Positions 1-10,332 of a DNA stretch of 64,000 bases are shown here, piece after piece. The translations under genes were made by a program, and so were the position numbers. Every line of letters starts with the position of its first letter. Position 1 is the stretch's first letter. Below the pieces are notes generated by a model. It worked only from the letters and a program-made list of their open reading frames with translations. It made no database searches and was not told where the DNA came from. Source of the DNA: BOG-908 sp963850605 (GTDB lineage: Bacteria > Pseudomonadota > Alphaproteobacteria > Acetobacterales > Acetobacteraceae); assembly GCA_963850605.1 (NCBI GenBank), contig CAWKLX010000008.1, forward strand, positions 1-64,000. Reading direction: 5' to 3'.

Positions 1-114
1 CGGACAGACGGTCCCGAGGTGGAGGTAGCCCTGCCTGGTGGCTTCGCGGTCACCCCTGGCTTGCGCCAGGCGCTCAAGATGATCCCCGGGGTGGAGCGCG
101 TGGACGAGCTGTGA
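1..114 (+). CDS. dnaE: DNA polymerase III subunit alpha, C-terminal end (partial)
   Basis: The window opens inside a reading frame that runs to a TGA at 112-114 and encodes the last 37 residues of a protein ending in IPGVERVDEL. The segment LPGGFAVTPGLRQAL followed by IPGVERV is the kind of tail seen at the end of alphaproteobacterial DnaE, the catalytic subunit of the replicative polymerase. Only the extreme C-terminus is present, so the assignment relies on recognition of this short tail. The gene is followed after 64 bases by tRNA-Lys in the same orientation. Confidence 0.65.
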   Translation, partial: RTDGPEVEVALPGGFAVTPGLRQALKMIPGVERVDEL

Positions 115-178
115 GAAGATACGGCCCCGCCGGCTCTTTCCCTTCCGATGGCGGCCTGCTATCAGCCGCGGCGTGGTC

Positions 179-254
<76 letters not shown>

Positions 255-271
255 GCCGCGCCGCCTGCTGA

Positions 272-1660
272 TCAGAAGATCAGCCAGGCGAACACATACA
301 ACGTGTTATTGTCGCCGGCATTGCGGCCGAAGCCGTCGTAGTTCGCCGTACCGCCATTGAACTGCGTGTAGACCGTGTAGGAAGCGCCAAGCTTCAGGTT
401 CGCCCACGGGCCGGCCCAGGATCCCGCTTTGCCGAACGGCGCGTAATCCGCCTCCACGATGAAGTCGGTCGCGCTTGGCCGGCCGTTGGCGCTGCCCTGG
501 ATCGGGGCGGCGGGATAAAGCAGCGCGTTCGCCGTACCCCAGCTCTCCTGCCATCCAACGGTCACGCCATAGGTCTGCTGGTAGTAGAACGTGGCATTCA
601 CGCGCGCCTGGTTCAGCGTGTTGCCGGACTGACTGGATGCGCCGGTCGCCTGGAATGCGGTCAGCCGCGCATATTCATGGTCGAAAATCCCCTGCACGGT
701 CCCGATATATTGGCCGTCGCCCACATATTCATAGTCACCGTCGAGCGCTACGTCGGTGTAGGTGTTGCTGCCATCCACGCGATCCACGGCGAATGTGTCG
801 GTGGCGGGGTTCAGCGCCGACCGCAGGAATACGCCGCCGACATGCGCGCTCTGGCCGGACCAATCCCATTCGTAGGCCACCCGTGCATAAGGCGCCACAT
901 GCGCCGTCGCACCCGGTCCGTAAGCCGATCCGGTCACGCTGAGCAGCTGGTGCGAATAGGTCTTATAGCCGCCTGCCTCGACATACAGCGACCGGTTGTA
1001 CCAGGCATACGTGGTAACACCGATCGAATTGCCGATCAGCCCGCCAGCCAGCAAGGGCTGTGCTGCAGGGGTTGGCGCCAGTGAAGACGCAACGTAGGGG
1101 TAACCCCAGGCGTACGTGGAATTATACGGATCCTGCACAGTGGGTCCGTTATTGACATCCACGCCCAGACGGAGGTCGGTGTTGCCGACGGGTAGGGGAT
1201 AGGATGCACGCAAATCGGAATTATCCAGCAGAAAGTTCCGGCCCACGCCATTATAGGTGCCCTGGATAAGCCCGCCGACATAATCACCGATATGGCCGCC
1301 GAGGAACACGGCGATTTGCTGCACTGTCGCGTTGCCGTTGCTGCCGTAGTGATCGGCCGGCGGCGGGTTCTGCCCGTGGCTGGTGTTGGTGTACGAGCCG
1401 AGCAGGAACACCGACAGCGGAATGTTCGATGTCCAGCCCTGGCCGCCCGTTTGGGTGTAGCCGGTGATCTTGAAAGCGCGACCGAAGGCGGTGAGTTGCG
1501 GACCGAAAGCGCCGATATGGCACGTTGCACAAGGCTGTCCGGTCTGCAGCGCAAAGCTGGGTACTGCACGAGCGACGTGCGGCAAGGCCGCCCAACCTAG
1601 AGCACCCGCGCCGAATATGCACAGGCTCCGCTTGCACAACGCACGCCCGGACGGCCTCAT
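272..1660 (-). CDS. Monohaem cytochrome-porin fusion, outer-membrane, Cyc2-like
   Basis: The 462-residue protein has an N-terminal signal peptide (about 1-32), then a single c-type haem motif CATCH at residues 44-48 in the context QTGQPCATCH. A segment FGRAFKITGYT follows, and then about 400 residues rich in Gly, Tyr, Asn and alternating polar/aromatic residues. The protein ends in LYVFAWLIF, a C-terminal aromatic residue typical of beta-barrel outer-membrane proteins. A haem domain fused to a barrel is the architecture of Cyc2 iron oxidases, but related uncharacterised alphaproteobacterial proteins share the same N-terminal motif, so iron oxidation is not established. It overlaps the upstream cytochrome c gene by 4 bases (ATGA), implying translational coupling. 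Electron transfer across the outer membrane is the inferred role. Confidence 0.7.
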   Translation of the reverse strand: MRPSGRALCKRSLCIFGAGALGWAALPHVARAVPSFALQTGQPCATCHIGAFGPQLTAFGRAFKITGYTQTGGQGWTSNIPLSVFLLGSYTNTSHGQNPPPADHYGSNGNATVQQIAVFLGGHIGDYVGGLIQGTYNGVGRNFLLDNSDLRASYPLPVGNTDLRLGVDVNNGPTVQDPYNSTYAWGYPYVASSLAPTPAAQPLLAGGLIGNSIGVTTYAWYNRSLYVEAGGYKTYSHQLLSVTGSAYGPGATAHVAPYARVAYEWDWSGQSAHVGGVFLRSALNPATDTFAVDRVDGSNTYTDVALDGDYEYVGDGQYIGTVQGIFDHEYARLTAFQATGASSQSGNTLNQARVNATFYYQQTYGVTVGWQESWGTANALLYPAAPIQGSANGRPSATDFIVEADYAPFGKAGSWAGPWANLKLGASYTVYTQFNGGTANYDGFGRNAGDNNTLYVFAWLIF

Positions 1661-2034
1661 TTAAGGGTTGTCAGATACGCGATCAGATCCGTGCGTTTCT
1701 GCGGGTCGCGCAAACCCTGATAGCTCATCAGCGTGTGGGGGATTACCTCGCGCGGCGCAGCCAGATATCTGTCGAGCGTCGCCGCATCCCATGTCAGTCC
1801 GGATGCCTTGTTGGCAGCGGAATAGCTGAACCCGGGTGCCGCCCCGGCCTTGCGGCCGACGATGCCGGACAGGCTCGGACCATTGAGATTTCGCCCAGGC
1901 TGCACAGCGTGGCAGATGCCGCACTGCGATTTGAAAACCGTCTGGCCCGCAGATGCGTCCTGCGCAGACGCAGACTGCATGATGCCGATCGACACGATGA
2001 CCACCAGTGTCGATACCGTTTCTCGTACCTGCAT
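1657..2034 (-). CDS. Small class I cytochrome c, periplasmic
   Basis: The 125-residue product has a signal peptide ending near SASAQ (25), a haem-attachment motif CGICH at residues 38-42, and a likely axial methionine at 103 in HTLMSYQGL, with a terminal helix DLIAYLTTL. This is the layout of cytochrome c2/c-552 type electron carriers. I chose the start at 2034 because a GAGG ribosome-binding site lies 7 bases upstream and the signal peptide then begins at once; an in-frame start at 2076 would add 14 residues. It is the first gene of a two-gene unit with the haem-porin and is the natural periplasmic partner for it. Confidence 0.85.
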   Translation of the reverse strand: MQVRETVSTLVVIVSIGIMQSASAQDASAGQTVFKSQCGICHAVQPGRNLNGPSLSGIVGRKAGAAPGFSYSAANKASGLTWDAATLDRYLAAPREVIPHTLMSYQGLRDPQKRTDLIAYLTTLK

Positions 2035-2210
2035 GCCAAAGCCTCGCGGGAAGCGGGCGGAATGGACGTCCACCACGGAAAATCAGCCCGCGTAATCCGT
2101 AGCGCACTCGCGCGATGCCGGAGAGGTTCGGAAACTACTCAGGCCCTATAGGACGCGGGCTTTGCCGGCGCACGTAACCCGATTGCCGTGCCTGGCCAGC
2201 ACCCGCGCCA

Positions 2211-5200
2211 TCAAGCCACCTCCGATGCCGCCATCCCTATCCTGGCCAGCGCAGGCAGTGAGCGTGCGCCGGTCCTGGCCATGATGGAGGCGCGATGGTT
2301 TTCCACGGGTACGTTGGCTAATGCCCAGATCGGCGGCGATGTTCTTGCTGGCATGACCGGCGAGTACCAGCACCATGATCTCGCGCTGCCGGGCCGTGAG
2401 CGCCGCCACCTTCGCGGCAGCCGCCGTTTGCCAGGCGTTCCGCCTGTTGCCGTCGAGCGATTGGTCCAGTGCAAGCAGCACGCTCGCGCGCAGTTCCGCC
2501 TCGCCCACCGGCTTTTCGATGAAATCGACGGCGCCCGCCTTCATCGCCTGCACCGCTGTGTTCACGTCGCTGTCGCCGGTGATCATGATGGCCGGTAGCG
2601 GGTCTGCGCGATCGTGAAGCTGCCGCAGCAGCTCGATGCCGTGCATGCCCGGCAAATAGGCGTCGATCAGCAGGCAGCCGCCAGTGCCGGGCTTGTAGGC
2701 ATCCAGGAATGCCTCACAGGACTCGTAATCGCGCACGGCATGTCCATCGGCCTCCAGCTGGCCCCGCAAACCGCGCCTTATATGCGCGTCGTCATCGACG
2801 ATGAACACGATCGGGCCGTCCGTCGCGTTGTTGTTGCTGGCCACGCCAGGGAGTGCATGGTCCGGCTCCGCTGGCGGCAGCGATTGCTGAATGGCCTGCA
2901 TCAGCTCCTGCGGCCGTACCGGCTTGCTCAGTTGCAAGCAGTCCTCATCGGCGATGTCGCGCAGCGTGCCTGTCGCGATGTCGCCGGTCAGGATGATCAC
3001 GGGCACGCGCCGCCGCAGCACCTTGCGCAAATGGGTTGCAAGCTGCAGCCCATTCGATCCGCCCGGCAAATTGAAATCGGTTAACACCAGGTCAGGGCGC
3101 AACGCGCCCTTGGCGACCAGGTGCGAGGCCGCGGCGCTGTCCGGTGCGGTCACCACCTGATGACCCTCGCCGGCCAGAAGCAGCTTGAGGAGATCTCGCA
3201 ATTCCTGGTCGTCTTCCACAACCAGTATGCTGGCCTGACGCCCGGCCGAAGGCACGGCCGAGTCCAACCCGGCACCGTGGGTGACGACGTGCGCACTGGA
3301 CCGCCACGGAACGGCGATGCGGAATACCGAGCCGCGCCCGGGTTGAGAGGCAACGTCCACCTTGTGGCCCAGCAACTGGCTCAGCCGCTGCACAATCGCC
3401 AGGCCAAGCCCAAGGCCGCGGCTGCTTACGCGGGCGGCGTTGTCGATCTGATGATATTCCTGGAATATCGCCTGCAATTCCTCCGGCGCGATACCAATGC
3501 CGGTATCCCACACTTCGACCTGCAGCATGGGACCGCGCCGCCGGCACCCGAGCAGGATTCCGCCTTTCCTGGTGTATTTCAGTGCATTGGACAACAGGTT
3601 GCGAATCATCTGTTCCAGAAGCCGCGGATCGGAACGTACAGTGAGGCTGTTGGGAACGGCCCGCAGCGTCAGGCCTTTCGCCTCTGCCAGATAGACGAAC
3701 TCGTCACGCAGCCGATATAGCAACGGCGCGATCGGGAACTCCTCCAGCTTGACCGCGGTCGTGCCCGCATCGATCTGGTTGATGTCAAGCAGCGTATTCA
3801 GCATGCCGGACATCGCCCCCAGCGTCGGGTCCAGCAATGCCACCAGCCGCGCGGCTTCGCCGCCCTCCACGCGGCGTGCCAGCAAACCCTGGATCAGCGC
3901 CAGGGTTTGCAAAGGCTGGCGAAGGTCGTGGCTGGCCATCGCCAGGAAGCGGGATTTGGCCAGGTTCGCCTGCTCCGCCTCCTGCCGTGCCGCCTCCAAA
4001 GCGGCAGCCTGCGCGTGCCGCTCGGTGATATCGGTAAAGGTGATGACAACGCCTTCAACTTCATTGTCATGGGTGCGGTAGGGCAACATGCGCCGCATGT
4101 ACCAGGCCCCGCCGGTTTCGATCTCTCGCTCCACCACGGCCAGCGATCGAAGCACCGAATTCGCGTCGCTCAGCAACGCCGTGTCGGCCGCCAGCAATGC
4201 CAGGTCCGCCAGAGGGCGTCCGATATCGGCCGGGATGAACTTGAACAGCGCGCGCGTGGCAGGCGTGAAGAAGCGGATGCGCAAGTCGGAATCGAGAAAC
4301 AGCGTGGCCACGTCTGTACTGTTGAGGATGTTCTGCAGATCGTTGGAGGTGGTGCGCTGGCGTTCCAGCGTCTCGCCCAGCTGGGTGTTGAGCGCGGTCA
4401 ACTCCTCGTTCAGCGATTGCAGCTCCTCCTTGGAGGTCAGCAGCTCCTCATTGGTGGATTGATATTCCTCGTTGACCGACAATGCCTCCTCGTTGATGGC
4501 TTTCTGTTCCTCGGCGGACAATTCCAGGCTGTGAATGGCACCTTGCAATTCGACCCGCGTCGCTTCCAGCTCGGCTTCCAGATCGGCCGAGGCGGGGTGC
4601 TCACGCACCTGCGCTGGCTGCGCGCCCAAAAGACGAGGTTCGTCGAGAAAACACACCAGCATCAGCGGCTCCGCCTCGTAGCTCACCGGCTGCACGGCGA
4701 TGCTGTGGGCCGGCGCATGCGTGCGGCGGTTGGCCGCGATGCCCGAAATGACCATGCGCGTGCCGGTGCTGGCAGCCTGGCGAATGGCCGAAGCCAGCCG
4801 TGCGCGCACGTCCGGCCGCGTCATCGACAGCAGGTCCTGCGTAGGATGGCCGGGTGGCACGCGCAGGTAGGTCTGCGTGGGACCCAGCGAGTAGAGGCAG
4901 CTGTTCTTGGCATCGATCAGAACGGCCGCCGGCGCATAGGTTTCCAGCACCTCGCGCCGGCATAATTCGGCCAGGGCGGCCTGGCGGGGCTGAGCCGCCG
5001 CCGGGCCGCCACGCAGGCCCCCACGCCCGGCTTCTATGGTTTCGGCGAGAAAGCCGAGATCACCAGGGCGGCTGCGGCCGATCCGGCGATAAAGCCGCTC
5101 GGGCTTGGCAATCACCTCGAACCGGCCGGCTGCGTCCGCGATCGTTTCCGCGCCGCCCAGCAACAGCACGCCGCCATCGCGCAGGGCGAAGTGCAGCAGC

Positions 5201-6522
5201 GAGATCACCCGCGCCTGCGCCTCCGGCCGCAAATAAATCAGCAGGTTGCGGCAGGAGACCAGATCGAGGCGCGAGAACGGTGGATCGGCCAGCACGTCCT
5301 GCACGGTGAACACCACGGCGCCTCGCAGCTCCGGCAGCGCGCGATACCCGTCCTCCTCGCGCGCGAAAAACCGGGCAAGCCGCTCGGGGGAAACCTCGGC
5401 CTCGATGGATGTGGGGTAAAAACCTTCCCGCGCCTGCGCCACGGCGCCGGGGTCAACATCGGAGGCGAAAAGCTGCAGCTTGACCTGGCACTTGGCCGCC
5501 ACGATCGCCTCACGGCAGAGCATGGCCAGCGAATACGTTTCCTCGCCGGTGCTGCAGCCGGCGATCCAGATACGCAGCGTCCCATCCGGCCTCAGCCGCG
5601 CCACGAGCGCGGGCAGGATATCGCTGGCCAGATACTGGAACACCGACGGGTCGCGGAAGAAACTGGTCACGTTGATCAGGCAGTCAGACGCCAACAGGCT
5701 CAACTCCTGGGCGTCGCGGCCAAGCAAGTCGGCATAAGCGCCGAACTCGGTGGCGCCCATGCCAACCAGAGACATGCGGCGCTCGATGCGACGTTGCAGC
5801 GTGCCCGGCTTGTAGTGGGTGAAATCATGGGCCGTCCTCGTGCGCAGCAGGTCGATGATGGTGGCCAGGTTGCCCGTGTCGCTTGCCGGTGCGCCATCGC
5901 CCTCACTGGGCGGCGGGCGCGCGGCCAAGGCCGCCTGCATGCCCGACAGGGGTAGCACGTGGTCGACATGGCCGGTCTGGATCGCGCTTGTCGGCATGCC
6001 GACATAGCCCGCTTCCCCCGGATCCTGCGCGATGACCAATCCGCCCCGCGCATGAATGGCGGCCACGCCCAGGCTGCCATCGGCGCCCGTGCCGGAGAGG
6101 ACGATGCAGGCGGCACGTGGCCCATACGCCTCCGCCATCGAGCGCAGGAGGAAGTCGAACGGCAGCCGTGCGCCGTGCCGGGCGCGTGGCTTGGACAGGT
6201 GCAGGTAGCCGGCCGAAACGGACAGGTAGGCGCCGGGCGGGATGACGTAGAGATGGCCGGCCTTGATAGCCATGCCCTCAGCGGCCTGCTCCACGGTCAG
6301 CTTCGTGTGGCCCCGCAGCAGATCGACCAACAGGCTTTCGTGGGTCGGATCGAGATGCTGCACCAGGATGAACGCGATCGGCCGGTCGGCCGCGAACGTC
6401 GCCACCAGCTTGCGGCAGGCCTCCAGCCCCCCGGCGGAGGCGCCGATCCCAACGACGGTCAGGTCTGCATCGGTCGTAACGGCTCCAGGGGCCTGCGTCG
6501 TACGACCTCGCCTCGCTGACAT
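2211..6522 (-). CDS. CheB-CheR-PAS-histidine kinase-REC-REC-LuxR hybrid (single-base frameshift near 2307)
   Basis: A giant multidomain signalling protein. In order: CheB methylesterase (GASAGG with Ser29; GTGADGSLG), CheR methyltransferase (about 225-480, SAM motif GCSTGEETYSL near 317), coiled coil rich in NEEL repeats (about 665-715), PAS (from about 726), HisKA with SHDLRQP (His near 862), HATPase, REC (about 1095-1215, TDFNLPGG), a second REC (about 1234-1350, IDAYLPGMHG), and a LuxR-type HTH (about 1372-1404). The start at 6522 has GGAG 7 bases upstream. Within the recognition helix an extra G among 2307-2309 shifts the frame. Removing it continues QRTVENHRASIM and ends at 2211; as sequenced the frame runs out of family to 2146. 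The gene diverges from a single REC-domain gene that may be its partner. Confidence 0.88.
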
Positions 6523-6594
6523 GGGGTATCTCCGGCCAGTCTCCGCTTCGCGCGGCACGCCTGCCTGGCCCGACCTTAGGCCTAAAAGCCCCGC

Positions 6595-7071
6595 ATGTCT
6601 CGCGAACGATCCGGTGGTCGGCTGAGTAATTTCCGAAGCTGTTGCGCGCAATACAGGCGTGGGATTGTGCGTTTGCTTGCGGCCATTCAGGCGGAGGTTA
6701 CAAACGACCCCGTGAAACAGTTGCGTATCCTTGTTGTCGAAGACGACGTGCTGGTGGGCAGCCTGCTACGCGAAATGCTGTCGGACATGGGCCATCACGT
6801 CGTGGCCGTGGTCGGCACGCAGGCCGGCGCGATCGAGGCCGCCGCCCGGCACGAACCCGACCTTATCCTGCTGGACGAGCATTTGGGCTCAGGTTACGGC
6901 AGCTTCGCGATCGCCGAGATCCTCAGCCGGCGTACGGTGCCCTATATTTTGATGAGCGGTGCGTCATCCCCCGCGATGGCAAGTGCGGTTGCAAGTCTGA
7001 AAAAACCATTTTTCGAGGCCGATCTTCGCCAGGCCATCGCGACGGCATTGGTCGCCGTATCGCCGGTCTGA
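6595..7071 (+). CDS. Single-domain response regulator (CheY-like)
   Basis: The product is essentially one receiver domain: acidic pocket VVEDD, phospho-acceptor Asp in LILLDEHLGSGYG, conserved Ser in ILMSGASS and Lys in LKKPFF. No output domain follows. The receiver begins about residue 43 of the 158-residue frame, so the true start is uncertain: ATG 6595 has no clear ribosome-binding site, while in-frame GTG codons at 6667 and 6712 start nearer the domain. It is divergent from the CheB-CheR hybrid kinase, which suggests they act together as a phosphorelay, by inference from position only. Confidence 0.85.
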   Translation: MSRERSGGRLSNFRSCCAQYRRGIVRLLAAIQAEVTNDPVKQLRILVVEDDVLVGSLLREMLSDMGHHVVAVVGTQAGAIEAAARHEPDLILLDEHLGSGYGSFAIAEILSRRTVPYILMSGASSPAMASAVASLKKPFFEADLRQAIATALVAVSPV

Positions 7072-7368
7072 AATCTCGCTCGAGACCCAGCCATCGTCCC
7101 GCTGCCTATGGCCGGAGCGGATGCAACTCGCGCCCGCCTTTCACTAGAGCCCGCATGCGCGTCGGCCACCTCCAGTGGCGCCGCCATGTCTAAATGCCTT
7201 GAAGTCGGATAAGCGGAGTCCGATGCGCCCACAGCCCGTGAACACGCTCCATGCGGAGTCTTGAACCAGGCGTGAGGAAGACGCCGCTTGGCGGGCGGTG
7301 CCACGCAAGCAAGCCTTGCTGGGGGGCCGGGCTGCTGCTCAGTATCGCGCCATCTGAAAGGAACGCCG

Positions 7369-8781
7369 ATGGATGTGGGTGACGCGACGCAGAACCTGAA
7401 CTTGGGCCGCGGCACGGCCCAGGCCGTGGCGCCCGCCCTGGGCCGCAGCCTGCGCGCTCGCCATGTAACGATGATTACGATCGGCGGTATCATTGGCGCC
7501 GGGCTGTTCGTGGGGAGCAGCACATCGATCTCGTCCATCGGGCCCGCCTGCATCATCAGCTACGGCGTGGCCGGGCTGGTGATCCTGCTCGTCATGCGCA
7601 TGCTGAGCGAGTTGGCGGCAGCCTATCCAGGCACAGGAGCATTCACCGAATTCGCACGGCTCGGCCTCGGGGAATGGGCCGGGTTCACCAGCGGCTGGCT
7701 CTACTGGTATTTCTGGGTGATGGTCGTGCCGATCGAGGCGCTGGCCGGCGGTGGCATCCTGGCACCTTGGACCGGGCTGCCGGTCTGGCAGTTGGCTTTG
7801 GCGCTGCTGGCAGCGATGACGGCCATCAACCTGATGTCCACGCGCTCCTTCGGGGAATTCGAATTCTGGTTCTCGTCGGTTAAGGTCGCGGCCATCGTTG
7901 CCTTCATAGCGATCGCGGGTGGTTACGTGTGCGGCATCGGCAACGCCGGGTCCGCCGGATTCGGCAATCTGGTCAGTCATCACGGTTTCGCGCCGTTCGG
8001 CCCGGTCTCCGTCGTGGCCGGCGTGACCAGCGTGATCTTCGCCTTTGTCGGCGCCGAGATCGTGACCATCGCCGCGGTGGAGTCCGCCGAGCCGGCCCGC
8101 AGCATCGCGCGGCTGACCAGCTCGGTGGCAGTGCGCATCCTGCTGTTCTACATGCTGTCCATCACGCTGATCGTCGCCGTCGTGCCATGGGACAGCATTC
8201 GTCCCGGCATCTCCCCCTTCGCGCGCGCGCTGGGTGTCATCGGCATCCCGGGCGCCGAACTCGCGATGAAGCTGGTCGTGCTGACGGCCGTGCTGTCGTG
8301 CCTGAATTCGGGGCTGTACGTCACGTCGCGGGTGCTGTTCGGCCTCGCGTCGAAGGGCGACGCGCCGGCATGGCTGGTGCAACTGACAGGCAAGCGGGTC
8401 CCCGCGCGGGCTATCCTGGCGGGTGCGGCCTTCGGCTACGTCGCCATCGGGCTGTCGGTCGCGTCCCCAACAGTTGTATTCAGCTTTCTGGTCAGCGCCT
8501 CCGGTGCCATAGCCCTGTTCAACTACTTGCTCGTTGCCCTGGCGCAACTGCGGCTACGACAAGCGCTTGAGCAGCAATCGCCCGAGCGGTTGGTCATCCG
8601 TATGTGGTTTTTCCCCTATGCAAGCTGGGCTGTGGTGGGCGTGATAGGTGCCGTGCTGATGGCCATGGCCGCCACGACGGGTTTGCGCAGCCAATTCTTC
8701 TCCAGCCTCTTCGCTGTTTGTGTGGCGCTCGCGGCGTTTGTGCTCCGGTCCCGGATGGGCCCCCGCGCCGCGGTGTCATAG
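7369..8781 (+). CDS. Amino acid permease, GABA permease-like (APC superfamily)
   Basis: The 470-residue protein has about 12 hydrophobic segments and the N-terminal signature of the AAT/GabP family: RARHVTMITIGGIIGAGLFVG, then MRMLSELAAAYPGTGAF and the Trp/Tyr-rich segment GWLYWYFWVMVVP. It should be an inner-membrane proton-coupled amino acid importer. A good ribosome-binding site (AAGGA, 6-7 bases before ATG 7369) fixes the start. A succinate-semialdehyde dehydrogenase gene 2.4 kb downstream makes GABA a reasonable substrate, but the two are not in one operon and specificity is inferred. Confidence 0.85.
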   Translation: MDVGDATQNLNLGRGTAQAVAPALGRSLRARHVTMITIGGIIGAGLFVGSSTSISSIGPACIISYGVAGLVILLVMRMLSELAAAYPGTGAFTEFARLGLGEWAGFTSGWLYWYFWVMVVPIEALAGGGILAPWTGLPVWQLALALLAAMTAINLMSTRSFGEFEFWFSSVKVAAIVAFIAIAGGYVCGIGNAGSAGFGNLVSHHGFAPFGPVSVVAGVTSVIFAFVGAEIVTIAAVESAEPARSIARLTSSVAVRILLFYMLSITLIVAVVPWDSIRPGISPFARALGVIGIPGAELAMKLVVLTAVLSCLNSGLYVTSRVLFGLASKGDAPAWLVQLTGKRVPARAILAGAAFGYVAIGLSVASPTVVFSFLVSASGAIALFNYLLVALAQLRLRQALEQQSPERLVIRMWFFPYASWAVVGVIGAVLMAMAATTGLRSQFFSSLFAVCVALAAFVLRSRMGPRAAVS

Positions 8782-8793
8782 GCGGCTGGCGAA

Positions 8794-8830
8794 AGCGGGT
8801 TCACGCATACTGTATCAGTTCGAACCCGCT
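8794..8830. terminator. Inverted repeat between convergent genes, possible terminator
   Basis: Perfect 9-base arms AGCGGGTTC (8794-8802) and GAACCCGCT (8822-8830) with a 19-base loop lie between the permease stop and the end of the convergent gene. No T-run follows on either strand, so intrinsic termination is not assured. The right arm resembles a T-arm, but no tRNA surrounds it. Confidence 0.4.
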
Positions 8831-8869
8831 CCCGTCTGAGGCCGCCGGCAACCTCGCCGCGTTGTATGC

Positions 8870-10219
8870 TCAGTCGGCGCGGCGCGGCGCCAGGGCTTCT
8901 GTCGGGCGGGCATGCTTGTCGGGTCGAGTGGTTCCACTTGAACCGGCCATGCTCCACGCCTCGTCCGGCGGGCCGAAATCGGGAATCCCGCGCAGGATCT
9001 CGGCCATGCGGTCTGCCTGGGAGGGCAAGCGCAGCGCCGTCTCCCGCATCCGGCCCGCAACATCCAGCCCCATCGACCCGGCCTGCGCGACCGCGTCCAC
9101 GCTGGCGCGCAGCATCGCGAAGCCTGAGCGGGCCTCGTATAAATCGGTCAGGACCGCGCCGATATCGGCCGCCTGCTGCTGGACGGCGTGCCCCACCGCC
9201 AGTCCAAGCTCATGCTGCTTGCCGATGATCTCTCCCAGTTCGACGATGCGTGTGTTGGCCGCCTTCGTCTCCGCCATCAGCTCCCGCAGCATCGTATGCG
9301 CCGCAAACAAAGCCGGTTGGCAGTCGCCCGCCGCATGGATCATCTGATGGGCGAGACCTGCCAGGCCACCCTCCTCGGCCAACATCCTCGCCTCCGGCTG
9401 CGCGGCGTCGCGCAGCAGGCGCACGGCCGTCTGCACTGCCCGCTCGATCCGATCCAGCGCCACGACGAGATGCGACGACCTATCCTCGTGCCCGGCAACG
9501 GCCGCATGGGTCGCGTGAGCGATGTTCGAAAGGTGCACGGCCGTGGATGTCATCTGCTCGACACAGCATGTCGTGGCCTGGACATTCGCCGTGATGCACT
9601 CGATCGTGTCCGCCGCACGTGCGAGTGCCAAGTCCCCGAGCGTCAACGAACCCGCGCTGGCCTGCATCTCGCGCGCGATGCAGGCGCCTGTCGAGCCGAT
9701 CTGCGTCGCAGCCTGTGCCAAGTCGGCAGCCTCGTATCGCAGATCGACCGTCAACCGGGCAGCCTGGGCCTGGCCCGAGCATAATGCCTGCCGCATGGCT
9801 TGGGCAGCCTGCTCGACTCGGGCGAGCCGCATCGTTCGCCGCAGGATCTGGCCAATCAATCCCGCGATGCCATCCACCCCCACTTCGGCGACATGCGGGG
9901 CGGAAAGCGGTCCGGGCGGTGTCATGCCGTGCAAAATCATCGCATAGAGCCGGGTGATCACACGCTGCGGCTCCGCCGCTATGCGGCGGGACAGCCACAC
10001 GCCCAGCAGTGCGGGCGCGAGCAACACGCAGCAACTGACCTTCAAAACCTCGAACGGATCCGCATGGCCGTCACGAATATAAGCGCCAACCCAGACCGCC
10101 AACGCGCCAATCACGGCCAGGGTGGCGAAACAGGGAACGATCGTCTCCGCCAAGCCCTCGCCAGGCAGACCGTCCTCGCGAGTCGAACCGAAAAACGTAT
10201 CGGGAGCGGGACGAAACAT
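8870..10219 (-). CDS. Membrane protein with long helical cytoplasmic region, chemoreceptor-like, unrecognised
   Basis: The 449-residue product has two hydrophobic segments near its N-terminus (around residues 27-45 and 58-75), then about 330 residues of Ala/Gln/Leu-rich helix with heptad character. This resembles the cytoplasmic part of methyl-accepting chemotaxis proteins, but the conserved MCP hairpin tip motif was not found, so it may be a degenerate receptor or a scaffold. ATG 10219 is chosen because AGGA lies 6 bases upstream. It is divergent from the DUF3108 gene and convergent with the permease. Confidence 0.6.
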   Translation of the reverse strand: MFRPAPDTFFGSTREDGLPGEGLAETIVPCFATLAVIGALAVWVGAYIRDGHADPFEVLKVSCCVLLAPALLGVWLSRRIAAEPQRVITRLYAMILHGMTPPGPLSAPHVAEVGVDGIAGLIGQILRRTMRLARVEQAAQAMRQALCSGQAQAARLTVDLRYEAADLAQAATQIGSTGACIAREMQASAGSLTLGDLALARAADTIECITANVQATTCCVEQMTSTAVHLSNIAHATHAAVAGHEDRSSHLVVALDRIERAVQTAVRLLRDAAQPEARMLAEEGGLAGLAHQMIHAAGDCQPALFAAHTMLRELMAETKAANTRIVELGEIIGKQHELGLAVGHAVQQQAADIGAVLTDLYEARSGFAMLRASVDAVAQAGSMGLDVAGRMRETALRLPSQADRMAEILRGIPDFGPPDEAWSMAGSSGTTRPDKHARPTEALAPRRAD

Positions 10220-10332
10220 CGAAGATCCTGCGCTGATGGAATGCGGAACCATGCTGCCGGAGTGTGATGAACGAAGCATGAAGCGCGACGTCGCCTTTTG
10301 AACTGTGGTGGCGTGATGGCGTTGGGCCGGCC

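Noticed and set aside
7108..7215. A 35-codon plus-strand frame before the permease gene
   Set aside because: No ribosome-binding site, no protein-like features, and GC-rich chance frames of this size are frequent here.
7339..8547. Minus-strand open frame of about 400 codons opposite the permease
   Set aside because: The plus-strand frame is a canonical 12-segment permease; the antisense product is charged, repetitive and matches nothing.
8818..8835. TTCGAACCC resembling a tRNA T-arm
   Set aside because: No acceptor, anticodon or D-arm can be folded around it; it is one arm of an inverted repeat.
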